DNA of 64,000 bases from the NCBI RefSeq assembly GCF_002954325.1, contig NZ_MQVX01000001.1, positions 2,586,768 through 2,650,767 on the forward strand, given 5' to 3'. The notes under the pieces were generated by a model, which worked only from the letters and a program-made list of their open reading frames with translations, was not told the DNA's origin and made no database searches. The translations under genes were made by a program, and so were the position numbers. Shown here piece by piece: positions 16,569 through 25,301 of the stretch; position 1 is the stretch's first letter; each line of letters opens with the position of its first letter. Source of the DNA: Aureicoccus marinus. GTDB taxonomy: Bacteria; Bacteroidota; Bacteroidia; Flavobacteriales; Flavobacteriaceae.

Positions 16569-16952
16569 ATGGCTGAAGAAATGAAAGTACGCTACTCTGA
16601 TAAGGACCTCGAAGAATTCAGAGCCCTCATAGAAACCAAGATTGAAAAAGCTCAGAAACACTTGGAATTGCTGAAGAGTTCATACATGAACGACGGCAAC
16701 AACGGTACCGACGATACTTCCCCCACCTTTAAAGCTTTTGAGGAAGGATCCGAAACCATGAGCAAAGAGGCGAACACCCAATTGGCTATTCGTCAAGAAA
16801 AATTTATCCGCGATTTGAAGAACGCCTTGATGCGTATCGAAAATAAAACCTACGGAATTTGCCGTGTAACAGGGAAGCTCATTAATAAAGAGCGCCTTAA
16901 GCTGGTTCCTCATGCAACCTTGAGCATTGAGGCCAAGAACATGCAAAAATAG
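16569..16952 (+). CDS. DksA/TraR-family protein lacking the zinc cysteines
   Basis: A 127-residue protein with an N-terminal coiled coil and the C-terminal segment YGICRVTGKLINKERLKLVP, aligned to the C4 zinc finger of DksA/TraR. Only one cysteine remains where four are expected, so zinc binding is unlikely. DksA proteins bind RNA polymerase through the secondary channel and modulate rRNA and stress promoters; the acidic tip residues cannot be judged here. It lies three bases after ileS and five before the next gene, in one operon with lspA. Confidence 0.82.
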   Translation: MAEEMKVRYSDKDLEEFRALIETKIEKAQKHLELLKSSYMNDGNNGTDDTSPTFKAFEEGSETMSKEANTQLAIRQEKFIRDLKNALMRIENKTYGICRVTGKLINKERLKLVPHATLSIEAKNMQK

Positions 16953-16957
16953 ATCCC

Positions 16958-17578
16958 GTGCGGTGGCTGTGGATTTTTCTGCTCAGCTGCACCGGGTCTC
17001 TTTGGGCCCAAACTACTGTTCAAAAATCCATTAACTCCGAAGAGGAGTACTTCATTCAGATTCTTGCCGAACAGTGTTTTAAAGTAGAGGTGTACACCTC
17101 GGATGATCCCGTGCTGACCGTGGAGGCGGTCATGGATGGAGAATACCAGGATCAACTGCTTATTCCCATTGAGCAAAATGGGAGTACCCTGAGAATAAGC
17201 ACCTCTTTTAACCCCCTGTTTAAGCACCCCAATGATAAATTGAGTGCCCATAAAGTTATTGCTATTGCCCTAAAAGTAGGCTTGCCGATCAACCAACGGG
17301 TGCAACTCCTGGGGACTTCAGCGGATGTCCTGGTCCGTGGGGATTACCGAGAACTGGATATTCAACTTTCTTCCGGAAAATGTTCCTTGGATATGGATTC
17401 GGGAACGATTGGAGTCAAGACCCAAAATGGCGATATCGTGCTTTTGAATAATCAGGGTACTGGCCAAGCGGAAAGCCGGTTTGGTCAGGTGATAGGAAGT
17501 CTAAACGAGGCCGGCGGTTGTAGGTATTCTCTGCAGTCTGTTGAGGGGAATATCTACCTGCAGAATATAAAAGAATAG
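16958..17578 (+). CDS. Secreted beta-rich protein of unknown function
   Basis: A 206-residue protein starting at GTG with a signal peptide (MRWLWIFLLSCTGSLWAQ). The mature part is beta-rich; its second half, with the run SSGKCSLDMDSGTIGVKTQN, resembles the repeated strands of DUF4097-type beta-helix adhesin-like domains. No catalytic motif is visible. Its position in the ileS-dksA-lspA operon suggests envelope function, but this is only positional. Confidence 0.7.
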   Translation: MRWLWIFLLSCTGSLWAQTTVQKSINSEEEYFIQILAEQCFKVEVYTSDDPVLTVEAVMDGEYQDQLLIPIEQNGSTLRISTSFNPLFKHPNDKLSAHKVIAIALKVGLPINQRVQLLGTSADVLVRGDYRELDIQLSSGKCSLDMDSGTIGVKTQNGDIVLLNNQGTGQAESRFGQVIGSLNEAGGCRYSLQSVEGNIYLQNIKE

Positions 17579-17609
17579 TGCTATTTTAGAAGCCTTACAA
17601 AATCACCCC

Positions 17610-18263
17610 ATGAAACGAAATCACGCCTTATTGATCATCCTTGGAGTGCTGTTGATTGACCAGTTCACCAAGATCTATGTGAAGACCCACTTTTTTTATG
17701 GAAGGGAGGGGGCCTACGAAGTGTTTTCGTGGTTTAAGATTTTCTTTATTGAGAATGAGGGGGCCGCTTGGGGAACCAAGATCAGCGATATACTCCCCAT
17801 CTCTGACAAGGCCGGAAAACTCATTTTAACCCTGTTTCGTCTGGTAGCGATCGGGGGAATAGGCTATTGGTTAAAAGGCATTATCGAAAAACAAGCCCCT
17901 CGTATCCTTATTATTTCGGTGGCTTTGATTTTTGCCGGGGCCTTTGGAAACATCATTGACTCCTTGTTTTACGGTTTGATTTTCGATGATAGCTCCAGAG
18001 ATCATGTAGCGTCTCTCTTCGCGGAGGATCCTTATGGTTCTCTTTTTTATGGGCGAGTTGTGGACATGCTGTACTTCCCTATGATCGATACCACTTGGCC
18101 CGATTGGGTGCCTTTTAAGGGTGGAGAACCGCTGCGCTTCTTTGAGCCGGTCTTTAACATTGCCGATATGGCTATCAGCTTCGGTGTCGGCCTTTTGTTG
18201 GTTTTCAATAAGAAGGCTTTCGCCAGCTTGGAATCGAGTAAGCAAGAAGAGGAAGAAGACTAG
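17610..18263 (+). CDS. lspA: Lipoprotein signal peptidase
   Basis: A 217-residue inner-membrane aspartic protease that cleaves signal peptides of diacylglyceryl-modified prolipoproteins. The first helix holds LLIDQFTKIYVK. The conserved GNIIDSLFYG and VVDMLYFP carry one catalytic Asp, and FNIADMAISFGV holds the second. It is longer than the E. coli enzyme because of a periplasmic insert, as usual in Bacteroidota. Many lipoproteins in this window are expected substrates. Its stop overlaps the convergent cyclo-ligase gene by four bases (CTAG). Confidence 0.93.
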   Translation: MKRNHALLIILGVLLIDQFTKIYVKTHFFYGREGAYEVFSWFKIFFIENEGAAWGTKISDILPISDKAGKLILTLFRLVAIGGIGYWLKGIIEKQAPRILIISVALIFAGAFGNIIDSLFYGLIFDDSSRDHVASLFAEDPYGSLFYGRVVDMLYFPMIDTTWPDWVPFKGGEPLRFFEPVFNIADMAISFGVGLLLVFNKKAFASLESSKQEEEED

Positions 18264-18832
18264 AGCTTCCCGGAAAAAGAATCAAATCCTTCGGGGTGAA
18301 GGCATCCGTCGAGTGGAATATCGTGTTCTTCTACCGCCCAAGTCGTTTTTTCAGCTTTAAAAAAAGAGAGTCCGATACGCAGACAATCTGGTCTGCAGGC
18401 ATTTAAGAAGTCGTCGTAATAGCCTTTGCCGTATCCCAAACGGTTTCCTTCTGTATCATAGACCAATAGAGGAACAAAGACCAGATCTATTTTATCTGCT
18501 TGAACTTCGATTCCATCAACGGGCTCTGGGATACCCCAGCGATTCGGTACAAGACGGGTACTGTCTGTTAAGAGGTAGTGGGACAGGCTTCGCGGGGGTT
18601 CTACTTTGGGAATGACCACATGCTTATCACGGCCTTGAAGCAAGGTGAGTAAAGGGGCTGTATCGACTTCAGAAGAGCCTTCTTGGTTGAGGAAAATATG
18701 AAAATAGGAGAGCTGCCATACGTCCAATGCGAGTGCGTGATTGGCGACGGACATACTTTTTTCGGCGATTTCCTGCAGAGGAAGCGCAGCTCGCTTTTGA
18801 CGATAGATCTCGCGAAGTTCGGATTTCAGCAT
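18260..18832 (-). CDS. 5-formyltetrahydrofolate cyclo-ligase
   Basis: A 190-residue cytoplasmic enzyme converting 5-formyl-THF to 5,10-methenyl-THF with ATP. The N terminus KSELREIYRQKRAALP and the signature NRLGYGKGYYDDFL are diagnostic. It probably shares a leftward transcript with the small ORF at 18875-18961, which has a perfect promoter. A short AGCGG/CCGCT hairpin lies 10-26 bases upstream of its ATG and could influence initiation. Confidence 0.92.
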   Translation of the reverse strand: MLKSELREIYRQKRAALPLQEIAEKSMSVANHALALDVWQLSYFHIFLNQEGSSEVDTAPLLTLLQGRDKHVVIPKVEPPRSLSHYLLTDSTRLVPNRWGIPEPVDGIEVQADKIDLVFVPLLVYDTEGNRLGYGKGYYDDFLNACRPDCLRIGLSFFKAEKTTWAVEEHDIPLDGCLHPEGFDSFSGKL

Positions 18833-18874
18833 GGTGGAGTGAGCGGCTTAGGACCGCTGAAAGGAATAAAATAG

Positions 18875-18961
18875 CTAAGACTTTCGTGAGCTTGCGGTGT
18901 AGACCTTGAAGATAACCATGGCCACGACGTAAAAGCTTAAAACGATTATATAATTTTCCAT
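18875..18961 (-). CDS. 28-residue single-helix membrane peptide (small ORF)
   Basis: The frame reads MENYIIVLSFYVVAMVIFKV then YTASSRKS and stops. Residues 4-21 form one hydrophobic helix with a basic tail, so the C terminus should face the cytoplasm. A perfect leftward -7 box (TATATTTG) sits at 18982-18989, giving a leader of about 17 bases that includes GGGTTAAGAAA before the ATG. The cyclo-ligase gene starts 42 bases after its stop. It could be a genuine small membrane protein or a leader ORF for the cyclo-ligase. Chance occurrence cannot be excluded at this length. Confidence 0.45.
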   Translation of the reverse strand: MENYIIVLSFYVVAMVIFKVYTASSRKS

Positions 18962-18981
18962 TTTCTTAACCCTGTCTTGTT

Positions 18982-18989
18982 CAAATATA
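18982..18989 (-). promoter_or_regulatory. -7 box (TATATTTG) of the small ORF/cyclo-ligase unit
   Basis: A perfect TAnnTTTG match reading leftward, with an expected start near 18978. Confidence 0.6.
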
Positions 18990-19049
18990 GAAAAAAGTTG
19001 CTATTCACTCCATGAAATGCGCGATTTATCAGATTAAATGCACGTTTTT

Positions 19050-19065
19050 TGTTAAATATTTAACA
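19050..19065. promoter_or_regulatory. 16-bp perfect palindrome upstream of uvrC
   Basis: TGTTAAATATTTAACA is self-complementary and lies between two divergent transcription starts. It may be a regulator site; it is AT-rich, so chance is less unlikely than for a mixed sequence. Confidence 0.4.
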
Positions 19066-19155
19066 GCAAAATGCTCTGACTTAAGAAAACATTAAGTTTC
19101 AGCACGTTATGAAATCTCCTCAACAGGAAGTAAATTAGAGCTCATATTCCAGCCC

Positions 19156-20946
19156 ATGGGACTCCCCTTAGATGTACAAATTTCAAGCCTTCCGAGTGAT
19201 CCGGGGGTCTATCAGTATTACGACAAAGAGTCCAAGTTACTTTACGTTGGAAAAGCGAAAAACCTCAAAAAAAGAGTCTCTTCTTACTTCACCAAGAATC
19301 AACATTCCGGAAAAACCCGGGTGATGATCTCTAAAATTGTCGAAATCCGACACATTGTGGTCACCACAGAGTCCGATGCCCTGCTACTCGAAAATAACCT
19401 GATCAAGGAACACCAGCCACGGTACAATGTCTTGCTGAGGGACGACAAAACCTATCCCTGGATCTGTTTAAAAAAAGAGCCTTTCCCACGGGTGTTTCCT
19501 ACTCGCCGATTAATCAAGGACGGCTCGGAATACTACGGGCCCTACACCAGTATGAAAACGGTCCGAACACTTTTGGATCTGATCAAAAGCGTGTACCCCT
19601 TAAGGACCTGCAACTATGACCTCTCCGAAGAGAAGATTGCTCGAGGGAAGTACAAACGCTGTCTGGAATACCATCTGGGCAACTGTCTGGGGCCTTGTGA
19701 AGGCCTGCAGAGCGAGGAGGAATACGACCGGCAGATTGAAGATATTCGGCAAATCATCAAGGGCAACTTTGGTTCTTCCATACAGTTTCTCAAACAGCAG
19801 ATGAAAAAGGCCGCAGAAGCGCTGGAGTTCGAACAGGCACAGCGACTCAAAGAAAGAGTCGATATCCTACAGAATTACCAGGCCCGCTCCACGGTGGTGA
19901 ATCCCAAAATCAGTAATGTAGACGTCTTTAGTATTTTGACCGATGCTACCCACGCTTATATCAACTTTTTGCAACTGGCCCATGGGCTTATCGTTCGGTC
20001 TCATACCCTGGAGATTAAAAAGCAATTGGACGAAGACGAGTCTGAACTCTTGCGTTTGGCCATCGTCGAAATGAGGCAGCGATTTGGATCGGAATCCAAA
20101 GAACTCTATTTGCCTTATCCGGTCGATGTAGGGGAAGATCTCAAGATCAGCCTGCCCAAACTGGGCGATAAAAGGAAACTCCTGGACCTATCTCTGCGCA
20201 ATGCCCAGCATTTCAGAATGGAAAAGTTCAAGCAGATGAAGATCGTCGATCCCGACCGGCATGTCAAGCGCTTGATGGGTCAGATGAAAGAAGACCTGCG
20301 TCTTTCGGTCGAACCTAGTCATATCGAGTGTTTCGATAACTCCAACATCCAAGGAACCAATCCGGTTGCGGCCTGCGTCGTTTTCCGCAACGGAAAGCCC
20401 TCCAAAAAGGAGTACCGCCATTTCAATATCAAAACCGTACTGGGACCGGATGACTTTGCTTCTATGGAGGAGGTTGTTTTTCGCCGCTACCGGCGATTGA
20501 TTCAGGAAGGGGAGGAATTGCCTCAGTTGATTGTTATCGACGGCGGAAAAGGACAACTCTCCTCTGCGCTTAAAAGCTTAGATATACTGGGGTTAAGAGG
20601 TAAAATTGCCATTATTGGTATTGCGAAAAGACTGGAAGAGATTTACTTTCCAAACGACTCTATTCCACTTTATTTGGACAAAAAGTCCGAAACCCTCAAA
20701 ATAATTCAGCAACTTCGTAATGAAGCGCACCGATTTGGAATCACCTTCCACCGGCAGAAGCGAAACAAGGCGACCATTGGAAGCACCTTGGAGCAGATTG
20801 ATGGAGTAGGAAAGGTGACCGCAGAGGAATTGCTCAAAACCTTCCGATCGGTCAAGCGTGTCAAAGCGGCGAGTTTAGAAGAATTGGCCGAAATTATTGG
20901 AAAAAGCAAAGCCCAAAAAGTATATGACGGCCTGCACACCGAATAA
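19156..20946 (+). CDS. uvrC: Excinuclease ABC subunit C
   Basis: A 596-residue nuclease that makes both incisions in nucleotide excision repair with UvrAB. Domains in order: GIY-YIG nuclease (SDPGVYQYYDKESKLLYVGKAK, residues about 13-34), a cysteine-rich segment (CLEYHLGNCLGPC), a UVR coiled-coil motif (about 205-235), an RNase H-like C-terminal nuclease (ECFDNSNIQGTNPVAACVVF) and tandem helix-hairpin-helix motifs. Length is normal. Its 3' end overlaps the start region of the patatin gene. Confidence 0.95.
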   Translation: MGLPLDVQISSLPSDPGVYQYYDKESKLLYVGKAKNLKKRVSSYFTKNQHSGKTRVMISKIVEIRHIVVTTESDALLLENNLIKEHQPRYNVLLRDDKTYPWICLKKEPFPRVFPTRRLIKDGSEYYGPYTSMKTVRTLLDLIKSVYPLRTCNYDLSEEKIARGKYKRCLEYHLGNCLGPCEGLQSEEEYDRQIEDIRQIIKGNFGSSIQFLKQQMKKAAEALEFEQAQRLKERVDILQNYQARSTVVNPKISNVDVFSILTDATHAYINFLQLAHGLIVRSHTLEIKKQLDEDESELLRLAIVEMRQRFGSESKELYLPYPVDVGEDLKISLPKLGDKRKLLDLSLRNAQHFRMEKFKQMKIVDPDRHVKRLMGQMKEDLRLSVEPSHIECFDNSNIQGTNPVAACVVFRNGKPSKKEYRHFNIKTVLGPDDFASMEEVVFRRYRRLIQEGEELPQLIVIDGGKGQLSSALKSLDILGLRGKIAIIGIAKRLEEIYFPNDSIPLYLDKKSETLKIIQQLRNEAHRFGITFHRQKRNKATIGSTLEQIDGVGKVTAEELLKTFRSVKRVKAASLEELAEIIGKSKAQKVYDGLHTE

Positions 20947-23274
20947 AAATAAGGCCTTTTTCAACCGCCCATGGCGCGGGTACTTCCTCTTGTTTTATTT
21001 TTTGATTTTAAGCTTTTCGGGCTGGTCCCAAGACGATAGCCGACCCAAAGTCGGGCTGGTTCTCAGTGGAGGAGGAGCCAAGGGGCTGGCACACATCGGG
21101 GCCTTAAAGGTGATAGAGGAAGCAGGTATTGAGATCGACTATATAGGAGGAACCAGTATGGGAGCCATTGTCGGGGCACTTTACGCATCGGGCTATTCCG
21201 CTCAGCAACTGGACTCTATTTTTTACGCCCTGGACCTTACCGAGCTCATTCAGGATAAAGTACCCCGAGGCGCAAAAACCTTTTACGAAAAGGACGATGA
21301 TGAACGCTACGCGCTGGGTTTGCCTTTTGATGGTTTTAAGGTCAGTTTCCCCCAGGCATTTTCCGGAGGACAAAACATTTACAACGAGCTTGTACGTCTT
21401 CTCTACCATGTCAAAGACGTACAGGATTTTAGCAAACTACCGATCCCCTTCTTGTGTATCGCGACCGATGTAGAGTCCGGAGAAGGAATCCTCTTGGATC
21501 AAGGCTATTTGCCAGAAGCCATTACCGCAAGCGGAACCTTTCCTTCCCTCTTTGAGCCCATGGAAATTGATGGGAGGGTCCTGATCGACGGAGGGGTGGT
21601 CAACAATTTTCCGGTAGATGAAATTCGGGCACTGGGGGCCGATATCATTATAGGAGTGGACGTCCAACACGGACTTTCTTCCAGGGACGAGCTCGGCTCA
21701 GCGACCGAAATTTTGCTGCAAATCAACAACTACCGCACCGTGCGGGACATGAAAGAAAAGAAGGATAAGGTTGATCTTTATATTCATCCCGAAATGGAGC
21801 TTATTCGGTAATTGATTTTGAATTGGGCCCTGAGATTATTCAAGTGGGGCATGAGGAAGCCCGGAAGCACCTGGAGGGTCTCATTGAAATTGCAGAGAAA
21901 CTTCAGCAAGAAGGTCATCACAATGCCAAAAGCAACTATGGCGTATTGCAAAGAAAACAGGCAGGCCAGTTTACAGAGCAAGACAGCTTGGTTATCGATC
22001 GCCTGCGCATCTTTGGGTCCAAAAACTACAGTCGCGGCTATATCAAAGGAAAACTCCGTTTTGATTTGTCCGAACCCATCACCTTTTTAAAACTGCGTCA
22101 AGGGCTGAATAATCTGGCCGCCAGCGGGAACTTTAAAGGGATTCGCTACCAGCTTAAATCCAATGGCTTGGGGACCGATCTGGTTCTAAAGCTCAAAGAA
22201 GATCCGACCAAGATGTTCCTTAAAATGGGGGCACACTACGACGATTTATTTAAGAGTTCGGCCCTGATCAATTTGACCCGGAAAAATTTCTTGGCACAAG
22301 ATGATGTGGCTTCCTTCGATTTGATTTTAGGAGACAACATTCGTTATTCTCTCCAGTATTACCGGGATAAAGGCCCTTATTGGAGTTTTGGGTACAACTC
22401 TTCCCTCAACGATTTTAAGCGGTCTGTCGATTTTGGAATTATACAGTCCAACTTCAATGTGATTCAGGACCCGAATGTCGGCGAAATCAATTTGGATGTC
22501 ACCGAGTGGAAGAACCAGCTCTATGTACAAACCGTTCTCCGTGAAGAGTTCGCTTTCCAGATGGGAATTGAGCACAAGCTCCTAAAATACAGTACCAGAA
22601 CGCTTCGCAACCTGGATGAAGTTCTGCCTGAAAACGGAATTGATCCAACAGGAGGGAATGAACGGACCTTTTTTGAGAACAGTAATTTTTATTCCACCTA
22701 CGGTTCCCTTGTTTTGGACACCTACGACGATCGGTACTTTCCGACCAAAGGTCTCTATTTTAATGGAGACTTTCACCTCTATCTTTTTTCGTCTGATTTC
22801 AACGACAACTTCAAGGAGTTCTCGGTTTCTCAGGCCCAAATTGGTGCCGTATTTCCTTTGACGGACCGCCTGTCGTGGCAAATAGAAACCGAAGGCGGAT
22901 TTAAACTGGGTAGCCAATCCCGGGTGACCTCTTTTGATTTTGTCTTGGGCGGTTTTGGCAATGAACCCGTCAACAACTTCAAGCCCTTCTTGGGCTATGA
23001 TTTCTTGAGTCTGCCAGGAAACTCCTATGTCAAAGCCTACACCCGCTTTGACTACCGAATTTCACCCAAGAACCACTTGCTGGTTGCAGCCAATATTGCC
23101 AATGTGGACGATGACCTTTTCCGGACCGGAGAGTGGCTCTCGGCCCCCGACTTTAGAGGCTACGCCTTGGGTTGGGGCAATGAATCTTTTTTGGGCCCTG
23201 TTCAAGTCTTATGGTCCTGGTCTCCCCAAACGACCCGAAGCCAAGTATACTTTAGCGTAGGTTTTTGGTTTTAA
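20924..23274 (+). CDS. Patatin phospholipase fused to an outer-membrane barrel, one frameshift
   Basis: After a signal peptide (about residues 1-37, ending LSFSGWSQ), the N-terminal half is a patatin domain with the oxyanion loop GGGAKGLAHIG, nucleophile elbow GTSMGA and catalytic DGGVVNNFP. The second half has a POTRA-like segment (FLKLRQGLNNLAASGNFKGI) and a surface-antigen (BamA-type) barrel ending QVYFSVGFWF. This architecture is that of PlpD-like type Vd secreted lipases, in which the barrel carries the patatin outward. The frame breaks at about 21795-21797: one G is missing in ATGGAG, and restoring it joins HPEM to AYSVIDFELGPEI. The ATG at 20924 lies within uvrC; a later TTG is possible. 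Confidence 0.85.
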
Positions 23275-23325
23275 GTTAAAGTTGGTTAAAATTCCTAGGC
23301 TCCATGCGGCTTTGTCGTAATTTAG

Positions 23326-23431
23326 CAGCGCTAGAGGGGTGGTTCCCTCAATACTTTAAGTATTGGTTTTTCATAATTTAAAGTTTGGTTGGTTATTTAG
23401 AAAAAGCCTCAACACGAGTTGGGGCTTTTTT
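23326..23431 (+). ncRNA. Candidate structured small RNA (copy 2)
   Basis: Between the barrel gene and the DUF3108 gene lie three consecutive hairpins: GAGGG/CCCTC (23334-23349), CAATACTT/AAGTATTG (23349-23365) and the terminator at 23401-23430. The element TTTGGTTGGTTATTTAG (23384-23400) directly precedes the terminator and recurs at 1521-1537. A TAATTTAG box at 23318-23325 could start the transcript, giving about 100 nt. Alternatively the region is a long 3' UTR of the upstream gene. No coding frame is convincing. Confidence 0.5.
23401..23431 (+). terminator. Terminator of candidate small RNA copy 2
   Basis: A 13-bp stem with one G-U pair and loop ACGA; the right arm ends in a run of T. Confidence 0.85.
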
Positions 23432-23527
23432 ATGGGCATACTAAAATGGAACAACTTTTGGTTATCTATGCGTAAGGGCCTATTTGAAGACCCCGACTTT
23501 TAGTACATTTAAATTAAAATTTGCAGT

Positions 23528-24325
23528 ATGAAGAAGACTACCCTATCTCTGATATTGGTTGTATTCTTTGGCCTTACCATACCCACTTCGGTGAATGCCC
23601 AGGATAAAACAACAGCCTTTAAGGCTGGTGAGTGGTTAAAATTCCGCATTCACTACGGTATTTTCAATGCCAGTTTTGCAACCCTTCAACTGAAAAATGA
23701 CAGCATCGATACGATACCGGTATTCCACGCCGTAGGCAAGGGACGTACAACGGGTCTAGCCCGTCTGTTTTTTAAAGTAGACGATGTATACGAGAGCTAT
23801 TTTGGAAAGAACGACCTCAAGCCTTATCGCTTTATTCGAAAAATTGACGAAGGCGGCTACACCAAGGACCTGGAAATTGATTTCAATTACCAGACGGAGC
23901 AGGCCTTGATGACCGATAACAAAAAGAAAACCAAAAAGAATTACGAAATCCACCAGGATATTCAGGACATCATTTCGGCATCCTATTATCTGCGGGACCG
24001 GGTAGACACCAACACCCTAAAAAAGGGGGATGCGGTTGATTTGGATATGCTTTTTGACGAGGCGGGGATCTATAATTTCAAATTGAAATATTTAGGAAAA
24101 GATGTTCTTCGAACCAAATACGGGAAGGTAGAATGTTTAAAATTCCGACCTTTGGTGCAAGCGGGTAGAATTTTTAAGGAAAAAGAAAGTTTGACCCTGT
24201 GGGTGTCGAACGACCTCAACCGAATTCCAATCCGCGTTAAAGCTGATTTGGCAGTGGGATCGCTTAAAGCAGATCTCGATGGCTTCAACGGCCTGCGAAA
24301 CCAGTTCAAGATTCTCATGAAGTAA
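23528..24325 (+). CDS. DUF3108 exported protein
   Basis: A 265-residue protein with a clear signal peptide (MKKTTLSLILVVFFGLTIPT to VNAQ). The mature part begins FKAGEWLKFRIHYGIFNASF, the usual opening of DUF3108, a beta-rich periplasmic family without known activity. It opens an operon with kynA, an M23 peptidase and pgi: gaps are 10 bases, then overlaps of 1 and 20. A TAnnnTTTG-like sequence ends five bases before the ATG, while TACATTTA at 23503-23510 is an alternative box giving a 14-base leader. Confidence 0.8.
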   Translation: MKKTTLSLILVVFFGLTIPTSVNAQDKTTAFKAGEWLKFRIHYGIFNASFATLQLKNDSIDTIPVFHAVGKGRTTGLARLFFKVDDVYESYFGKNDLKPYRFIRKIDEGGYTKDLEIDFNYQTEQALMTDNKKKTKKNYEIHQDIQDIISASYYLRDRVDTNTLKKGDAVDLDMLFDEAGIYNFKLKYLGKDVLRTKYGKVECLKFRPLVQAGRIFKEKESLTLWVSNDLNRIPIRVKADLAVGSLKADLDGFNGLRNQFKILMK

Positions 24326-24335
24326 ACACCATTGC

Positions 24336-25301
24336 ATGTTAGAGGACCATATCGCCTCTCAGATTCGTAAACTCGAAGAAAAATACAAGCACTCAGGACA
24401 AGATCTTAGTGCTTACCTCGACGGCCTACTGTATCAGCGATACCTGACCTATTGGGACTATATTCACTTGGATACTCTTTTGAGTCTTCAGGTGCCTAAA
24501 ACCCACTTTCCGGATGAAGAAATCTTCATCATGTACCACCAGATTACGGAGCTTTATTTTAAGCTGATTCTCCACGAGATGAAGCAGCTAGCGGAATCCT
24601 TTGAAGGGGCTGCCGACTTTATGGTGGAGCGCCTCCGAAGAATTAACAGCTACTACAAGGCCTTGATTTCTTCTTTTTCCATTATGATTCAGGGAATGGA
24701 AAAGGAACAATTCATGCGCTACCGCATGGCACTTTTGCCAGCCAGTGGTTTTCAGTCGGTACAGTACAGAACCATTGAATTCTATTCCACACCCTTAGAG
24801 AACCTTGCCTCTATCGACAAGAGAGAGGGACTCAAGAAAAACAGCAGTGTGGAAGATTTATACGAACAAGTGTATTGGAAAAAGGGAGCCACAGACCTGA
24901 AAAGTGGCGAGAAAACCCTGACACTAAAACAGTTCGAAAATCGTTATACGCCTAGGTTACTTCGTATTGCTAATCAACTGAAAGGCAGCACGCTATACGA
25001 AACCTACCTCAAGCTTTCCGAAGCCGATAGGAAGCGGGAAGATCTGATCAGCGAATTGCGACTTTTAGACACCAATGCCAATATCAAATGGCCCCTGGTG
25101 CATATGGGATCTGCAAAGCGCTACCTGGGAACACATAAAGAAGCGGTCGAAGCGACCGGTGGAACCAATTGGAAAAGCTATTTGCCTCCCCACTTCCAAA
25201 AAATAATATTTTTCCCAATTTTGTATGGTGAAGTAGAACAAGATGAATGGGGTAAAGCCTGGGTGGATGAATTCCTGGCAGACGGCCCGAAACCGAATTA
25301 A
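24336..25301 (+). CDS. kynA: Tryptophan 2,3-dioxygenase
   Basis: A 321-residue haem enzyme that opens the indole ring of tryptophan to N-formylkynurenine, first step of kynurenine catabolism. The segment HFPDEEIFIMYHQITELYFK near residues 58-77 is the family hallmark and includes the distal-pocket histidine. The C-terminal part with WPLVHMGSAKRYLG supplies the proximal haem region. No other kynurenine genes are in the window. Its stop overlaps the ATG of the next gene (TAATG). Confidence 0.92.
   Translation: MLEDHIASQIRKLEEKYKHSGQDLSAYLDGLLYQRYLTYWDYIHLDTLLSLQVPKTHFPDEEIFIMYHQITELYFKLILHEMKQLAESFEGAADFMVERLRRINSYYKALISSFSIMIQGMEKEQFMRYRMALLPASGFQSVQYRTIEFYSTPLENLASIDKREGLKKNSSVEDLYEQVYWKKGATDLKSGEKTLTLKQFENRYTPRLLRIANQLKGSTLYETYLKLSEADRKREDLISELRLLDTNANIKWPLVHMGSAKRYLGTHKEAVEATGGTNWKSYLPPHFQKIIFFPILYGEVEQDEWGKAWVDEFLADGPKPN

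Larger units (their letters stand above)
18962..19155. other. Divergent regulatory region between the small ORF and uvrC
   Basis: No gene is seen. The stretch holds the leftward -7 box at 18982-18989, a 16-bp perfect palindrome at 19050-19065, and a TAAATTAG box near 19131 likely serving uvrC. The same TAAATTAGAGCT string precedes the ankyrin gene at 37265-37276. Confidence 0.6.

Noticed and set aside
23384..23470. Tryptophan-rich leader peptide reading through the repeat element
   Set aside because: The second copy at 1521 does not keep the frame or the Trp codons, and the frame crosses a strong terminator.
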